Part shown: positions 34,872-44,292 of the stretch, piece after piece
Layout of the letters: each line of letters opens with the position of its first letter
Numbering within the stretch: position 1 is the stretch's first letter
Assembly: GCA_965226695.1 (NCBI GenBank)
Contig: OZ245405.1
Coordinates: 2,170,001 to 2,234,000 of the forward strand
Length of the DNA: 64,000 nucleotides
Reading direction: 5' to 3'
Source of the DNA: CATOSD01 sp965226695
GTDB taxonomy: Bacteria; Chloroflexota; Dehalococcoidia; Lucifugimonadales; CATOSD01
Translations under genes and position numbers: made by a program
Notes under the pieces: generated by a model
The model's input: the letters and a program-made list of their open reading frames with translations, nothing else
What the model was told of the DNA's origin: nothing
The model's database searches: none

Positions 34872-35771
34872 ATGTTGTTAGCCGACTCAGGACGGTCCTA
34901 CTACAACGGCCGAGGCGAGGGTGGCTATGCGCAGGACTTCATGCGGAAGTCCGAGAGCCCGAGCCAGTCTGAGGCGATCCGCCGGCTGGACTGTAGCCAA
35001 ACAGCTGCGCCTGGAGACGCCAATCGTCCATCAGGCCCGCGGCGTTCCAGGTTCGCCGAGTTGCCTCCCAGGGGACCTGACCTGCTGACAGAGGCAGCGC
35101 ACTTCTACGCCGAACAGCTCCAACGTTGCTCAGAGGCGCGGGCCTACCTGGCATCGCAGGGACTCGCCCCAGCCGCCGCAGCCCGCCTCGGACTCGGTTA
35201 CGGGCCGGGCGACGGTCTGCAGAAGGCCATGGAGTCCCTCGGATTCTCCAAGAGGCACATCCGGGACTCCGGGCTATTCATGGACCGGGGAGCAGAACGG
35301 TTCGCCGGCATGATCGTGGTCCCCGACTTTTATGGCAGATTCGTCCGCTGGCTCGTGGGCCGGGCCGTCGATCCCGAGGCGAGGCCACGGTTCCAGGCGT
35401 TGCCCGACCCTAAGCCGGTGCTCGGGCTTGGCCGACTCGGTCTCGCGCCGAGCTGGGCGATCGTTACGGAGAGCGTCCTCGACTGGCTCACCCTCACCGG
35501 CTGGGACTACCCAGCCTGCGCAGCCGTTGGCGAGCAAGGCCTGGAGCAGACCGCGGCGGCTTTGCGGGGCTGCGCCCGCGTCTTCCTCGCGTTCGCCTCG
35601 GACGACGCGGGCCGGGAAGCTGCGCGCCGGCTTGGAGCCTTGCTTGGACGCCGGGCCGCCATGGTCACGCTTCCCCGTGGCGCCGGCGACATTGCCGATT
35701 TAGCCGCTCTCCCCGACGGGCGCGCCGCCTTTCGTCGCCTGCTCTTGCTCGCGGCGATCACCGCTCGCTAA
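34872..35771 (+). CDS. Toprim-domain primase-like protein lacking its zinc finger
   Basis: A 299-residue DnaG-related protein. Residues about 85-170 match the primase catalytic-core N-terminal part (ARAYLASQGLAPAAAARLGLGY, FAGMIVVPDF). The Toprim domain follows with the acidic residue in VTESVLDWLTL and the DxD-like pair in FASDDAGREAARRLG. The first 40 residues look like the end of a CHC2 zinc finger (GGYAQDFMRKSE, SEAIRRL) without the cysteines, so the N-terminus is probably truncated. Such proteins are common on integrative elements. Activity is doubtful. Confidence 0.65.
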   Translation: MLLADSGRSYYNGRGEGGYAQDFMRKSESPSQSEAIRRLDCSQTAAPGDANRPSGPRRSRFAELPPRGPDLLTEAAHFYAEQLQRCSEARAYLASQGLAPAAAARLGLGYGPGDGLQKAMESLGFSKRHIRDSGLFMDRGAERFAGMIVVPDFYGRFVRWLVGRAVDPEARPRFQALPDPKPVLGLGRLGLAPSWAIVTESVLDWLTLTGWDYPACAAVGEQGLEQTAAALRGCARVFLAFASDDAGREAARRLGALLGRRAAMVTLPRGAGDIADLAALPDGRAAFRRLLLLAAITAR

Positions 35772-35830
35772 CCGATTCCCGCTTTCCCTCATCTGGAGCC
35801 TTCCGTGCTCCGCCGCTCGCTTTGGGACGG

Positions 35831-36019
35831 CTAGCCTTGGTCGTCGTGATACCAGACTGATCCGGAGGTCGTCCCGTCATGGCTGATAAGCCAGGCGTGC
35901 TTGGACTCCTGCTGGCCCGTCGCTGGATTCACGTCCTGGACGAACAGCTTGGCGTCCCAGCTACGGGTCCGAGAGATGGTCCTTGCGGCTTCGACCGGAG
36001 GCGCCGCCTTTAATGCCAT
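35831..36019 (-). pseudogene. Cache-like domain C-terminal fragment
   Basis: Sixty-two codons with FVQDVNPATGQQESKHAWL and GSVWYHDDQG, related to the C-terminus of the protein at 33980 but on the opposite strand. There is no signal peptide or N-terminal part. Confidence 0.55.
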
Positions 36020-36129
36020 GGCTGTCGGCTCGATCGGACACCTTCAGAAGGTGGTCCGCAGCGAGATACGCCCACCAGCCGGCGCTGTGAGAAGGGCGTT
36101 CTCCAAGCTACGTGATGGCGTTGGGGCCG

Positions 36130-36273
36130 TATGTAGTCCACGAGCATCGCAAGAGGCTGAACGTCATCGAGGGCGAACTTGTGGACGTGAGGAAGCGGCT
36201 GGGGCGATATGGCACGTGATTGAGACGGCGGATATCGAGAAGGCGGACGCCTCAGGCCGCATCAGCTGTAGGT
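36130..36273 (+). pseudogene. Serine recombinase C-terminal remnant, frameshifted
   Basis: One frame reads HEHRKRLNVIEGELVDVRKRLGR and stops. A shift then gives IWHVIETADIEKADASGRI. Together these look like the coiled-coil tail of large serine recombinases/resolvases. No catalytic domain is present. This suggests an integrated element once occupied the site. Confidence 0.5.
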
Positions 36274-36305
36274 GTAGAATTGCGGCCGGTATGGGCCAAC
36301 ATCCG

Positions 36306-36694
36306 TTATTCCGAGCGCTCATAGCGCAAGTGTGTCGCCGACGGGCCATCGAGCACGCTTGCGATCCGATAGGGAGGCACGGCTCCGGAGAGGTTCTCGA
36401 ACAGTCGTCGTCCGCCGCCGAAAATGACCGGCGCCAGAGAGATCTCAAGCTCCTCGATCACGCCTAGACGGTGATCCTGTTGAATCACGTCGGCGCCGCC
36501 CGAGATGCGAATGTCGCAGTCGCCGGCGGCCTCGCGAGCTCCAGCGCTCTCTCTGGACCATTGTTCACGAAGAAAAAGGCCGTCCCTCCAGGCCTGACCC
36601 ACGGGTCGCGCTTCTCGTGCGTTAGGACAAACACCGGTGTGTGGTAGGGCGCTTCCTCCGGCCGGCCACGCTCGCCGGTGTCGAACATCCGCAC
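36306..36694 (-). pseudogene. RibD/DHFR-like reductase, C-terminal remnant cut by IS1182
   Basis: Two frames form the C-terminal part of a dihydrofolate-reductase/RibD-C family protein: MFDTGERGRPEEAPYHTPVF and PGGTAFFFVNNGPERALELA in one, then EAAGDCDIRISGGADVIQ and EISLAPVIFGGGRRLFENL in the other, shifting near 36540. The N-terminal half is missing and IS1182 sequence begins at about 36695, so the insertion removed it. Confidence 0.7.
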
Positions 36695-37640
36695 GAATCA
36701 CCCAGCGGCTCCACGAGGACATAGCCTTCCGGGTACTGGCAGCGAACAACACGCCGGATTTCCGCACCATATCGGACTTCCGCAAGGACAATCTGGATGC
36801 GCTGTCGGGCCTGTTCTTGCAGGTATTGGCGTTGTGCCGGCAGGCGGGTCTGGTGAAGCTTTCGTCACGTGGCGTTGGACGGCACCAAGGTGAGGGCCAA
36901 TGCATCCAGGCACAAGGCGATGAGTTACGGTCGGATGAAAGAGAAGGAAGCGCAGTTGGCGGGGGAGGTAGCGAAGTTGCTGCGGCGTGCCCAGGAGGTT
37001 GATGAGGAGGAGGACCGGCGGTACGGACAGAGCAAGCGTGGGGACGAGTTGCCGCAGGAGTTGTCCTTTCGGGAGGGGCGGTTGCGGAAGATACGGGAGG
37101 CGATGGCGGCGTTAGAGGCCGAGTCCCAGGCGGCTGCGGAGCAGGCCGAGGCCGCGGGCAAGGGCCATTCGGGGGTGCCCGACGACAAGGCCCAGCGCAA
37201 CTTCACCGATCCTGAGTCGCGTATCATGCCGGCGCCGGGCGGACGGGACTTCCTGCAGGCTTACAACTGTCAGGCGGTGGTGGACAGCGCCCACCAGGTG
37301 ATCGCGGCGGCGATGATGGAGCCGGTGTTCGGCCAGATCAAGCAGGGCCGAGGCTTCCGCCAGTTCCTGCTACGGGGCCTGGAGAAGGTCAGCGGAGAGT
37401 GGTCGCTGATCTGCACCGGCCACAACCTGCTCAAGCTGTTCCGCTTTGGGGCGGCTCAGCCTCGCGAAACACCGACCAACAGGTTTGCCGCAAGTGTCCC
37501 GAACATCGTCAAGGTGGTCGGCACAGTGAGGCGTAGGAAACTATTGGTCCGTCAGTGGCTGCACCCGGCAACAACAATTGTCGCCGTCTGACCTCGCCTG
37601 TGCCCAAGGCCCGTCAGTCAATCCTCAGACGGGCTGCTAG
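36695..37640 (+). mobile_element. IS1182-family element, copy A (5'-truncated)
   Basis: Transposase sequence starts abruptly with QRLHEDIAFRVLA and NTPDFRTISDFRKDN, shifts frame near 36860, continues through KVRANASRHKAMSYG and NFTDPESRIM to a precise internal deletion after HQVIAAA, and ends with EPVFGQIKQGRGF and GEWSLICTGHNLLKLF. The catalytic DDE middle is lost. A terminal repeat CCTCAGACGGGCTGCTAG lies at 37623-37640, the inverse of CTAGCAGCCCGTC at the other copies' ends. It cannot move by itself. Confidence 0.85.
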
Positions 37641-37653
37641 TGCGTCACGAACA

Positions 37654-38495
37654 CTAGCAGGCTGCGGAAAAGCGATATTGTGAGATAGGATACAACCACA
37701 CCGTAAAGGAGGTGGTCGTATCATGCGAGGAAGACGCGACCCACAGGCAACGATGCTGGCATTCGTAGACTTGGAGGAGCGAGTCCCACAGGACCATCCC
37801 ATCCGCACCATCAAGATCATTGCCGACGAGGCCTTGGAGCGTTTGTCGCCGGAGTTTGATCAGATGTACTCGAAGGTGGGCCGAGCGTCCGTCCCTCCGG
37901 AGCGACTGCTGAAGGCATCGTTGCTCATCTCCCTCTACTCCGTGCGCAGTGAGCGAGCGTTCTGCGAGGAGTTGGAATACAACCTTCTGTTCCGCTGGTT
38001 CCTTGACATGAACCTGATGGAGCGCGGTTTCGACCCTACGGTGTTCACGAAGAACCGGCGGCGTCTACTGGAGCACGGGATAGGCCAGTCGTTGTTCGAC
38101 CAAGTGGTAGTGAAAGCCGACCGGCAAGGGCTGTTGTCGGACGAGCACTTCAGCGTGGACGGGACGCTGATAGAGGCTGCGGCGAGCATCAAGAGCTTCA
38201 GGCGGCGAGATGAGGAACAGCAGCCGCCCGATGATGACCCCGGCAACCCTTCGGTGGACTTTCGGGGAGAGCGCAGGAGAAACGAGACGCATCAGAGCAG
38301 GACGGACCCTGAGGCACGGCTGATGCGCAAGGGCAAGGGGAAGGAGGCCAAGTTGGTGTTCATGGGACACGCACTGATGGAGAATCGCAACGGCCTGCTA
38401 CTGGACTTCGTAGTGAGCAGTGCGACGGGCACGGCGGAGCGCGACGCTGTACCTGTCATGCTAGACGATGCGTGGCAGCGGGGCTTCCGTTCTAT
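37654..38495 (+). mobile_element. IS5-like element, 3'-truncated
   Basis: The left end CTAGCAGGCTGCGGAAAA is followed by an ATG at 37723 with AAAGGAGGTG before it. The transposase reads for about 257 residues: DUF772-like N-terminus (VPQDHPIRTIKIIADEAL, ERLLKASLLISLYSVRSE), then the first catalytic aspartate in HFSVDGTLIEAAAS and a KLVFMGHALMENRNGL segment. At about 38493 it runs directly into an istB fragment on the other strand, so the last third and right end are missing. Confidence 0.8.
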
Positions 38496-39006
38496 CGCCG
38501 CCGCGGTCGCCATCTGGTTTGCGAACACCTTCTCCCATTCGCTGAACACCAGGTTAGAGGTGATGCCCAGAGACCTGCGCTCGTAACGTTCCGCTATCAG
38601 GGTGAACAGCACCTCGGACTCCTCGGCTCCCTGCGGCAGGTAACCCTGGTCGTCGACCACCAGAAGGTCGAAGTTGTTCAGCTTCCTGAGCATCCTGGGC
38701 AGCTCCAGGTCCCGCTTCGCAGCCAGCATGTCTTGGACGAGCCGATACGCTGGAGAGAAGAGCACCGAACGCCCTGACTCTACAAGCCTGTGTCCGATGG
38801 CACACATGGCATGAGTCTTGCCCGTGCCGGGCATCCCGAACGCCAGCACGTTGACACCGTGGTCGACGAAGTCACCTTCAGCGAGTCTCTTAAGCTGCTG
38901 TCTGAGCTTCGCCGAGGTCCTGTCGTGCTCGAACGTGTCCCAGGTCTTACGCGCCGGTAGCTTCGACGCCCTTCTCAGACGGTCCACCCGTCTTATCCGC
39001 CCTTGA
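38492..39006 (-). pseudogene. istB: IS21 helper ATPase (IstB) fragment
   Basis: About 170 codons with the Walker A motif GMPGTGKTHA, the Walker B region LLVVDDQGYLPQ and the typical ERRSLGITSNLVFSEW stretch. Both ends are missing: the C-terminus stops at FANQMATAAAIER, where the IS5-like element begins, and the N-terminus is fused in frame to IS1182 codons (ISDFRKD-CQGRI). No istA is present. Confidence 0.85.
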
Positions 39007-39424
39007 CAGTCCTTGCGGAAGTCCGAGATGGTGCGGAAATCCGGCGTGTTGTTCGCCACCAGTACCCGGAAGGCTATGTCCTCGTGGAGCCGCTAGGCGA
39101 TTCGTCGGGAGGACGCCACTCCCACGAAGTAGCCGTAGAGCAACACCTTGACCATCATCCGCGGATGATACGGTGGCCCGCCTCTGCTCTCCCGCTCGTA
39201 ACGGGCGGTGATCTCAGACAGCTCCAACTGGTCAACGACGTCGGAGATGAAGTAAGCCGGATGGTCTTCTGGCAACCACTCCCGCAATGCCGCTGGCAAC
39301 AGCAACTGCTGGTCTGGATCATAGAGACGGTAGGTCTTGCTCATCGCCGACTCCCCGCTACTGAACTGCGCCTATTATGCCCCCGAAAACACTCGCCTAC
39401 CGTGTTTCTCGGACGGGCTGGTAG
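39007..39424 (-). mobile_element. IS1182-family element, copy C (N-terminal third)
   Basis: The transposase N-terminus starts MSKTYRLYDPDQQLL, continues through LSEITARYERESRGGPP, meets a TAG after SSRRIA, reads on as RLHEDIAFRVLVANN, and is cut off at ISDFRKD by the istB fragment. The terminal repeat TCTCGGACGGGCTGGTAG is at 39407-39424. Confidence 0.85.
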
Positions 39425-39461
39425 TCAGGAGCGGAGGCTCGTTCCTCGACCACAGGGTGGG

Positions 39462-39731
39462 TCACACGGCTCTGGAGCGCTTGCTCTTTGGGACTGAGTG
39501 CTCGGTGTTGTAGGCGACCGCCTCTCGCAGCAACGCTTTGAGAGCGGCCTCGTCAAACTCGTCTCCCCTGCGGATTTCGGCAAGCCTCTCGCCTCTCCAA
39601 TCGCCCAGGCCCGCGATCATATCGTCTACCTTCCTGGATGCGTCGAAGCTGTCTGGCGGCTTCGCGGCTGCCCTGTGAGGTCTTGTAGTCTTCGAGGACT
39701 TCTTGGATGACTGGGCGGCCACTGCTTTCAC
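39462..39731 (-). pseudogene. DUF1801-family protein with an internal deletion
   Basis: About 89 codons: a Lys/Ser-rich start, KVDDMIAGLGDWRGERLAEIR, then directly DEFDEAALKALLREAVAYN. These are the first and last parts of DUF1801 (YdhG-like) proteins. The central 50-60 residues are absent, so it is probably non-functional. Confidence 0.55.
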
Positions 39732-39889
39732 TCCAATCCAGGCATCGCGCTGCTGAGCTGGTCGGGGCAAAGATGCGACACGGTGCGCTAAATTCCAAGT
39801 CCTGCAACTTTCGCTCACCGACTTCCTCGGGCTCATTTCGCAAATACAACAGAATGTGCACTTCTGCCGAGCGAAAGGCGTGTCAAACC

Positions 39890-41632
39890 TCAACGTCCGA
39901 GTTCGTCGACTCGAACAGTAACTATGTCTATGTCGTGGTACTTCCTGTGCTGCACTGACGAGGCGTAATACCTCAGCAGGCGGAATGAAACATCCCGTTC
40001 GTGCTGTATCTCTGGCTGCTCGCTCAGATAGACCAGACGATCTTCAAGATTGTCGCCTTCAGACGTTGTCAAGAACTCAAGCTCTATGGAACGGTCGGTC
40101 CGACGTGCGTTCACTATCAGGCGCTTCCCGAAGCCGGATTCTTGCATGTCATCGTCAGAAAGCAGGCTCGCAATCGTCTCCTCGCCTGCGGAGCGGAGCC
40201 TGTCCGCAGATGCCTCGCTCCATCCTGACTTCGAGGCGAAGTCGTGCAGGAAGACATCCATCACGGGCATTGCGGACAGGTTCATTTCCACGTTCAGGCG
40301 TTTTCGTCTGGATGAGGTCATCTCGATGAGGGCAGTGAGAACAATCACGCAGATCGAACCGGTCGTCATACCGTTGCTCAGAAGAGTCTCGAGAGTTCCA
40401 CTCAATAGGCCAGGGAAGATCATCTGGTTCTGGATTCCGACACCTATCCAAAGAGACAATCCGACAACTGCAGCTTTTCGCCCGTCGATGCCGTCGTTGA
40501 CGACAATCCTCATTCCCTGCACGAACAGAAGTGAGAGCATAAAGACCATGGAGGTCACAAGAACGGGTCGTGGAATCGAGATTGCGAGAGCAATCGCCTT
40601 CGGCAGTATCGCCACTGCTATCAGTATGACTCCAGCGTAGATACCCATACGCCTGGCGGCCACACCTGTCAGGATGACTCGCGCCGAATTGGCGCCTCCT
40701 ATCATGTTAGGCATGGCACCCAGCAGCGCGGCCATGAGGTTGGTCAACGCCAGCAGATTGTGAGCGCCCTGAACAACGCGAAAGTCGGTCGCACGTGGCC
40801 TGCGCCACGCAACCTGCTGAATCGCGACCGTATCGCTGATAGAGTTGATGGTGGTTGCCATGACGACGATCACAAACCCGGGCAGCAGTGCCCAGAACGT
40901 CGCGTTAAAGCTCAGGTCAAATCCCGGCCACTGATTTGCCGGCAGACCCACCCACGGGGACTCAAGAACGCGTTGAAAGTCGTACAGACCCCACGCCACC
41001 GCCGCTGCGCAGCCCGCAAGTAGTCCGATGATCGGAGCCCACTGCTGCCATGTGGGCGAGGCAAACAGCCGCACACCAATGAGGACAGCAAGAGTGGCTC
41101 CAGCGAGTATGGGAGCCGCAGCGGAAGGAGCGCCTTCTGGCATGTCTGACAATCTGCCGAGCACGACTGAAATAATCGTTGCGGACATCAGCATGAGAAC
41201 CGTTCCCGCAACTGTCGGAGTGATTATTCGACGCAGAAGCGAGAGCCGCGAAACAAGCGCGAACTGGAAGACAACTGAAATCACGATCAAACTGGACAGC
41301 ATTGCCGGCCCGCCCTCTGCCAGTGTCGTGATGCAGACCGCAATGAAAGCAGAGGCGGAAACTACGGAGAGCGAGTACCCGGACCCGAATCGCCAGATCC
41401 GAAAGGTCTGCAGAATCCTGCCCAGGCCGCACACGACGAGACTCGAGAAAAACAGCCACGCCAGATAGTCTTCCGACTGTCCGCCAGCCAGGGCCACTAT
41501 CGAAGCGGTCGCCGCCATTGCCCCGATCGAACCCATCACACTCTGAAAGCCGTGGGCCAAGGATGCCGGATGACCGGGGCGCTCGTCCGGTTGGTACAGT
41601 AATTCTTCGTTTGTGTGAGTTGCTGAAGACAT
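39890..41632 (-). CDS. NCS2-family permease with a C-terminal histidine-kinase-type ATPase-like domain
   Basis: A 580-residue protein. Residues about 25-440 hold 12-14 membrane helices of the nucleobase/ascorbate (xanthine-uracil) permease family, with GSIGAMAATASIVALAGG, FVIVVMATTINSISD and MPNMIGGANSARVI. The last 120 residues are soluble and look like an RsbW-type HATPase: WSEASADRLRSAGEETIASLL (N-box-like), then SEGDNLEDRLVYLSEQPE and SFRLLRYYASSVQH. This fusion suggests nucleotide- or stress-linked control of uptake, but that is inference. The start at 41632 (MSSATHT) has no good ribosome site; an upstream start at 41674 is possible. The gene is intact amid IS remnants. Confidence 0.78.
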   Translation of the reverse strand: MSSATHTNEELLYQPDERPGHPASLAHGFQSVMGSIGAMAATASIVALAGGQSEDYLAWLFFSSLVVCGLGRILQTFRIWRFGSGYSLSVVSASAFIAVCITTLAEGGPAMLSSLIVISVVFQFALVSRLSLLRRIITPTVAGTVLMLMSATIISVVLGRLSDMPEGAPSAAAPILAGATLAVLIGVRLFASPTWQQWAPIIGLLAGCAAAVAWGLYDFQRVLESPWVGLPANQWPGFDLSFNATFWALLPGFVIVVMATTINSISDTVAIQQVAWRRPRATDFRVVQGAHNLLALTNLMAALLGAMPNMIGGANSARVILTGVAARRMGIYAGVILIAVAILPKAIALAISIPRPVLVTSMVFMLSLLFVQGMRIVVNDGIDGRKAAVVGLSLWIGVGIQNQMIFPGLLSGTLETLLSNGMTTGSICVIVLTALIEMTSSRRKRLNVEMNLSAMPVMDVFLHDFASKSGWSEASADRLRSAGEETIASLLSDDDMQESGFGKRLIVNARRTDRSIELEFLTTSEGDNLEDRLVYLSEQPEIQHERDVSFRLLRYYASSVQHRKYHDIDIVTVRVDELGR

Positions 41633-41674
41633 AGACTTGGTCACAAGTGATGGTTGGGAACAGCAGGCTAGCAC

Positions 41675-42017
41675 TGCGCTGGAATTCCAACCGGCGCGTG
41701 TGCTTGCACGGAATCCGACTTAATGCTAGTCCGTGACCGGAAAACACGCAATACTTGATTCCGCGAAGTTACCGCAAGAATGCGTTATCAACAACAATCA
41801 GACAACGCATGTCAGAAGGAATCGTCGATGGTCACGCTGGCTGAGTCACCAGGAAAGCCACCGCGACAGAGTGGGCACAAAGGTCTGGTGGGCCGGGCGA
41901 TGCGCAAGGCGCGCGCAGGCCTTGGATGCAGGCCAGGCGTGGTGTGCATGACCGGATGATGGGCCTAAGTGGATGGTAGTCTGAGGATTGCCTGGCGTGT
42001 CTTGGATACAGGCGAGG
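41675..42017. other. Non-coding gap next to IS1182 copy B
   Basis: A 340-bp stretch with no convincing gene. It has two related GC-rich near-repeats (GGCCTTGGATGCAGGCCAGGCGTG at 41926 and TGGCGTGTCTTGGATACAGGCGAG at 41993). The sequence TAGTCTGAGGATTG at about 41979 resembles the end of copy A, so the left end of copy B may lie near here. Confidence 0.5.
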
Positions 42018-43288
42018 TCAGACGGCGACAATTGTTGTTGCCGGGTGCAGCCACTGACGGACCAATAGTTTCGTACGCCTCACTGTGCCGACCACCCTGA
42101 CGATGTTCGGGACACTTGCGGCAAACCTGTTGGTCGGTGTTTCACGAGGCTGAGCCGCCCCAAAGCGGAACAGCTTGAGCAGGTTGTGACCGGTGCAGAT
42201 CAGCGACCACTCGCCGCTGACCTTCTCCAGGCCCCGTAGCAGGAACTGGCGGAAGCCCCGGCCCTGCTTGATCTGGCCGAACACCGGCTCCACCGTTTGC
42301 ATCCGCAGAGCGTAGCGCTGCCGACCCCGTTTGGTCTGCAGCTTCCGGCGCATCCGGTCCCTGGGAGACAGATTGCTGGGTATGCGACCCCGGGCGCCGG
42401 CGGCACAACTGTGCCGTGGCGGGTCCGCTCCGGCGCGACGAACGAGTCCACTCACTGCCCGTACAGACCTTCAACCGCCTGTGCAGAGTAGTAACCGGCG
42501 TCGGCGGATACCTCTTTGGGCACTGCGCCGACGTTGCCGATGGCCTCCTCCACCATCGCCACCGCCTCCCGTATCTTCTCCAACCGCCCCTCCCGAAAGG
42601 ACAACTCCTGCGGCAACTCGTCCCCACGCTTGCTCTGTCCGTACCGCCGGTCCTCTTCGTCATCAACCTCATGGGCACGCCGCAGCAACTCCTCGACCTC
42701 CCCCACCAACTGCGCTTCCTTCTCTTTCATCCGACCGTAACTCATCGCCTTGTGCCTGGATGCGTTGGCTCTCACCTTGGTCCCGTCCACCGCCACGTGA
42801 CCCAGCTTCACCAGACCCGCCTGCCGGCACAACGCCAATACCTGCAGGAACAGGCCCTACAGCGCTTCCAGATTGTCCTTGCGGAAGTCCGATATAGTGC
42901 GGAAATCCGGCGTGTTGTTCGCCGCCAGTACCCGGAAGGCTATGTCCTCGTGGAGCCGCCGGGCGATTCGTCGGGAAGATGCCATCCCGGCGCAGTAGCC
43001 GTACAACAGCACCTCGACCATCATCCGTGGATGATACGGTGGCCCGCCTCTGCTCTCCCGCTCGTAGCGGGCGGTGATCTCAGACAGCTCCAACTGGTCA
43101 ACGACGTCGGAGATGAAGTAAGCCGGATGGTCGTCCGGCAACCACTCCCGCAATGCCGCTGGCAACAGCAACTGCCGGTCTGGATCATAGGGACGGTACG
43201 TCTTGCTCATCGCCGGCTCCACGCTACTGAACTGCGCCTATTATACCCCCGAACACTCGCCTACCGTGTTTCTCGGACGGGCTGCTAG
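42018..43288 (-). mobile_element. IS1182-family element, copy B (most complete)
   Basis: The transposase starts at about 43210 (MSKTYRPYDPDRQLL), hits a TAG after FRKDNLEAL (TCG in copy A), resumes with GLFLQV/ALCRQAGLVKLGH, contains EVSADAGYYSAQ with part of the catalytic core, then a TGA and two frame changes before EPVFGQIKQGRGF and the C-terminus ending TTIVAV. It lacks the segment copy A keeps (NFTDPESRIM region). The right terminal repeat TCTCGGACGGGCTGCTAG is at 43271-43288. It is inactive, and joined at this repeat to a truncated helicase gene. Confidence 0.85.
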
Positions 43289-43666
43289 CAAGAACCTTAA
43301 GGGCTGGCGCTCGATCATCGCTTCGTAAACCGCCGTAATCTGATGGGGCAATGGCTCAACTTCAGAAGTGTGGACAGCTAGGACCGGGTCGAACAGGTGC
43401 GCCAACTTGAGGCGATTAGCCTCGGAGACAAGGCGAAGTAATTCCCCGTCTCCGTCGAAGCTCCAGGGACGACCTTGCTCCACAACCTCAATTCGAGATT
43501 CCGAGTCCCGAAAGAGGACTTCTTCTCCGAGTTGACCGGTAGGGGTCCTATAGGTAAGAGTTACGACATCAGTTCCGTGCCACTGCACAGTGACCACTGT
43601 GACGGAAGAGTCCGGTCGAATGCCACGAACAGCAGCATCAGGTGTCAGGTCTTCGAGTTTGCTCAC
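43289..43666 (-). pseudogene. SNF2-type helicase, N-terminus only, cut at an IS1182 end
   Basis: About 126 codons from a GTG with GGAG 7 bases upstream. MSKLEDLTPDAAVRGI, QGRPWSFDGDG, LAHLFDPVLAVHTS and PLPHQITAVYEAM match the start of large SNF2/DEAD-like helicases whose next residues normally form the Walker A loop. The gene breaks at FLLA exactly where the IS1182 terminal repeat begins. The helicase core and the rest are not found elsewhere in the window, so a deletion accompanied the insertion. Such proteins are common in DNA-repair and anti-phage loci. Confidence 0.75.
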
Positions 43667-43693
43667 GTCGTAACTCCTATAAGGTCATAGCAA

Positions 43694-43981
43694 TTAAGTG
43701 GAACGGGCTGTCCTCTGGACGTGTTCGCGGAGCGCTCCATTGATGTCCGTTTGGTATCCGCGACCGTCACGAGCACGGGCCTTGAACCAGGCGACGATGT
43801 CCGCGTCCAGCCTCAGCGTAATCTGCTGCTTCACAGGCCGGTAGAAGACTCCGCGTCTAGCGTCGGACCAGTCGAGAATCTCCGAGGCGTCACTGGTGTC
43901 GATCTGGTCGTCGGTCAGAGCTTCTAACGTCCGTATCTGCTCTTGAATGTCTGTCGGCAGCTCAGCAATGTCCTTCTTCAT
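43694..43981 (-). CDS. brnA: BrnA-family antitoxin
   Basis: A 95-residue protein. An acidic N-terminal part contains LEALTDDQIDTSDASEILDW. A ribbon-helix-helix-like C-terminus has VKQQITLRLDADIVAWFKA and GYQTDINGALREHV, the BrnA signature. It would neutralise the BrnT toxin and repress the operon. Its ATG overlaps the toxin gene by 20 bases. The reading frame is intact. Confidence 0.88.
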   Translation of the reverse strand: MKKDIAELPTDIQEQIRTLEALTDDQIDTSDASEILDWSDARRGVFYRPVKQQITLRLDADIVAWFKARARDGRGYQTDINGALREHVQRTARST

Positions 43982-44210
43982 AAGCCTCCCTCTCGCGTTT
44001 CGTCGCCTTACGTGCGGAGATGATACGCCCGATCTCTTCGCCGGTCTCAGTGTCGAAATCGGGCCATGTGTGGACCACCACCACGACTTGAGTGGCCACC
44101 ATGCCGATGGTTCTCCACCGTTGCTCATATGGATAGGGGTCTTCCCGCGTCGCAGACAAAGCGTCGTCAAACACGAAGACAGCGGCCTCGAAGCCGTGGA
44201 CAGGGAACAT
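43962..44210 (-). CDS. brnT: BrnT-like toxin with a degenerate N-terminus
   Basis: An 82-residue BrnT (RelE-fold ribonuclease) relative with VHGFEAAVFVFDDALS, RWRTIGMVATQVVVVVHTW and GRIISARKATKREREAYE, which covers the family core and its C-terminal helix. Normal BrnT proteins begin about 15 residues earlier with a FEWDPxK-type strand. Here the upstream codons give CAPCRSVMFPVHGF, which looks like a mutated form, so the start at ATG 44210 is uncertain. The toxin may be weak or dead, while the antitoxin is intact. Confidence 0.7.
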   Translation of the reverse strand: MFPVHGFEAAVFVFDDALSATREDPYPYEQRWRTIGMVATQVVVVVHTWPDFDTETGEEIGRIISARKATKREREAYEEGHC

Positions 44211-44292
44211 TACGGAACGGCACGGGGCACAGATCACAGTACCGCGCGGCCCTACCTGTCGGGGTGAGGTCATCCACGTCGCCCTGCCCGCA

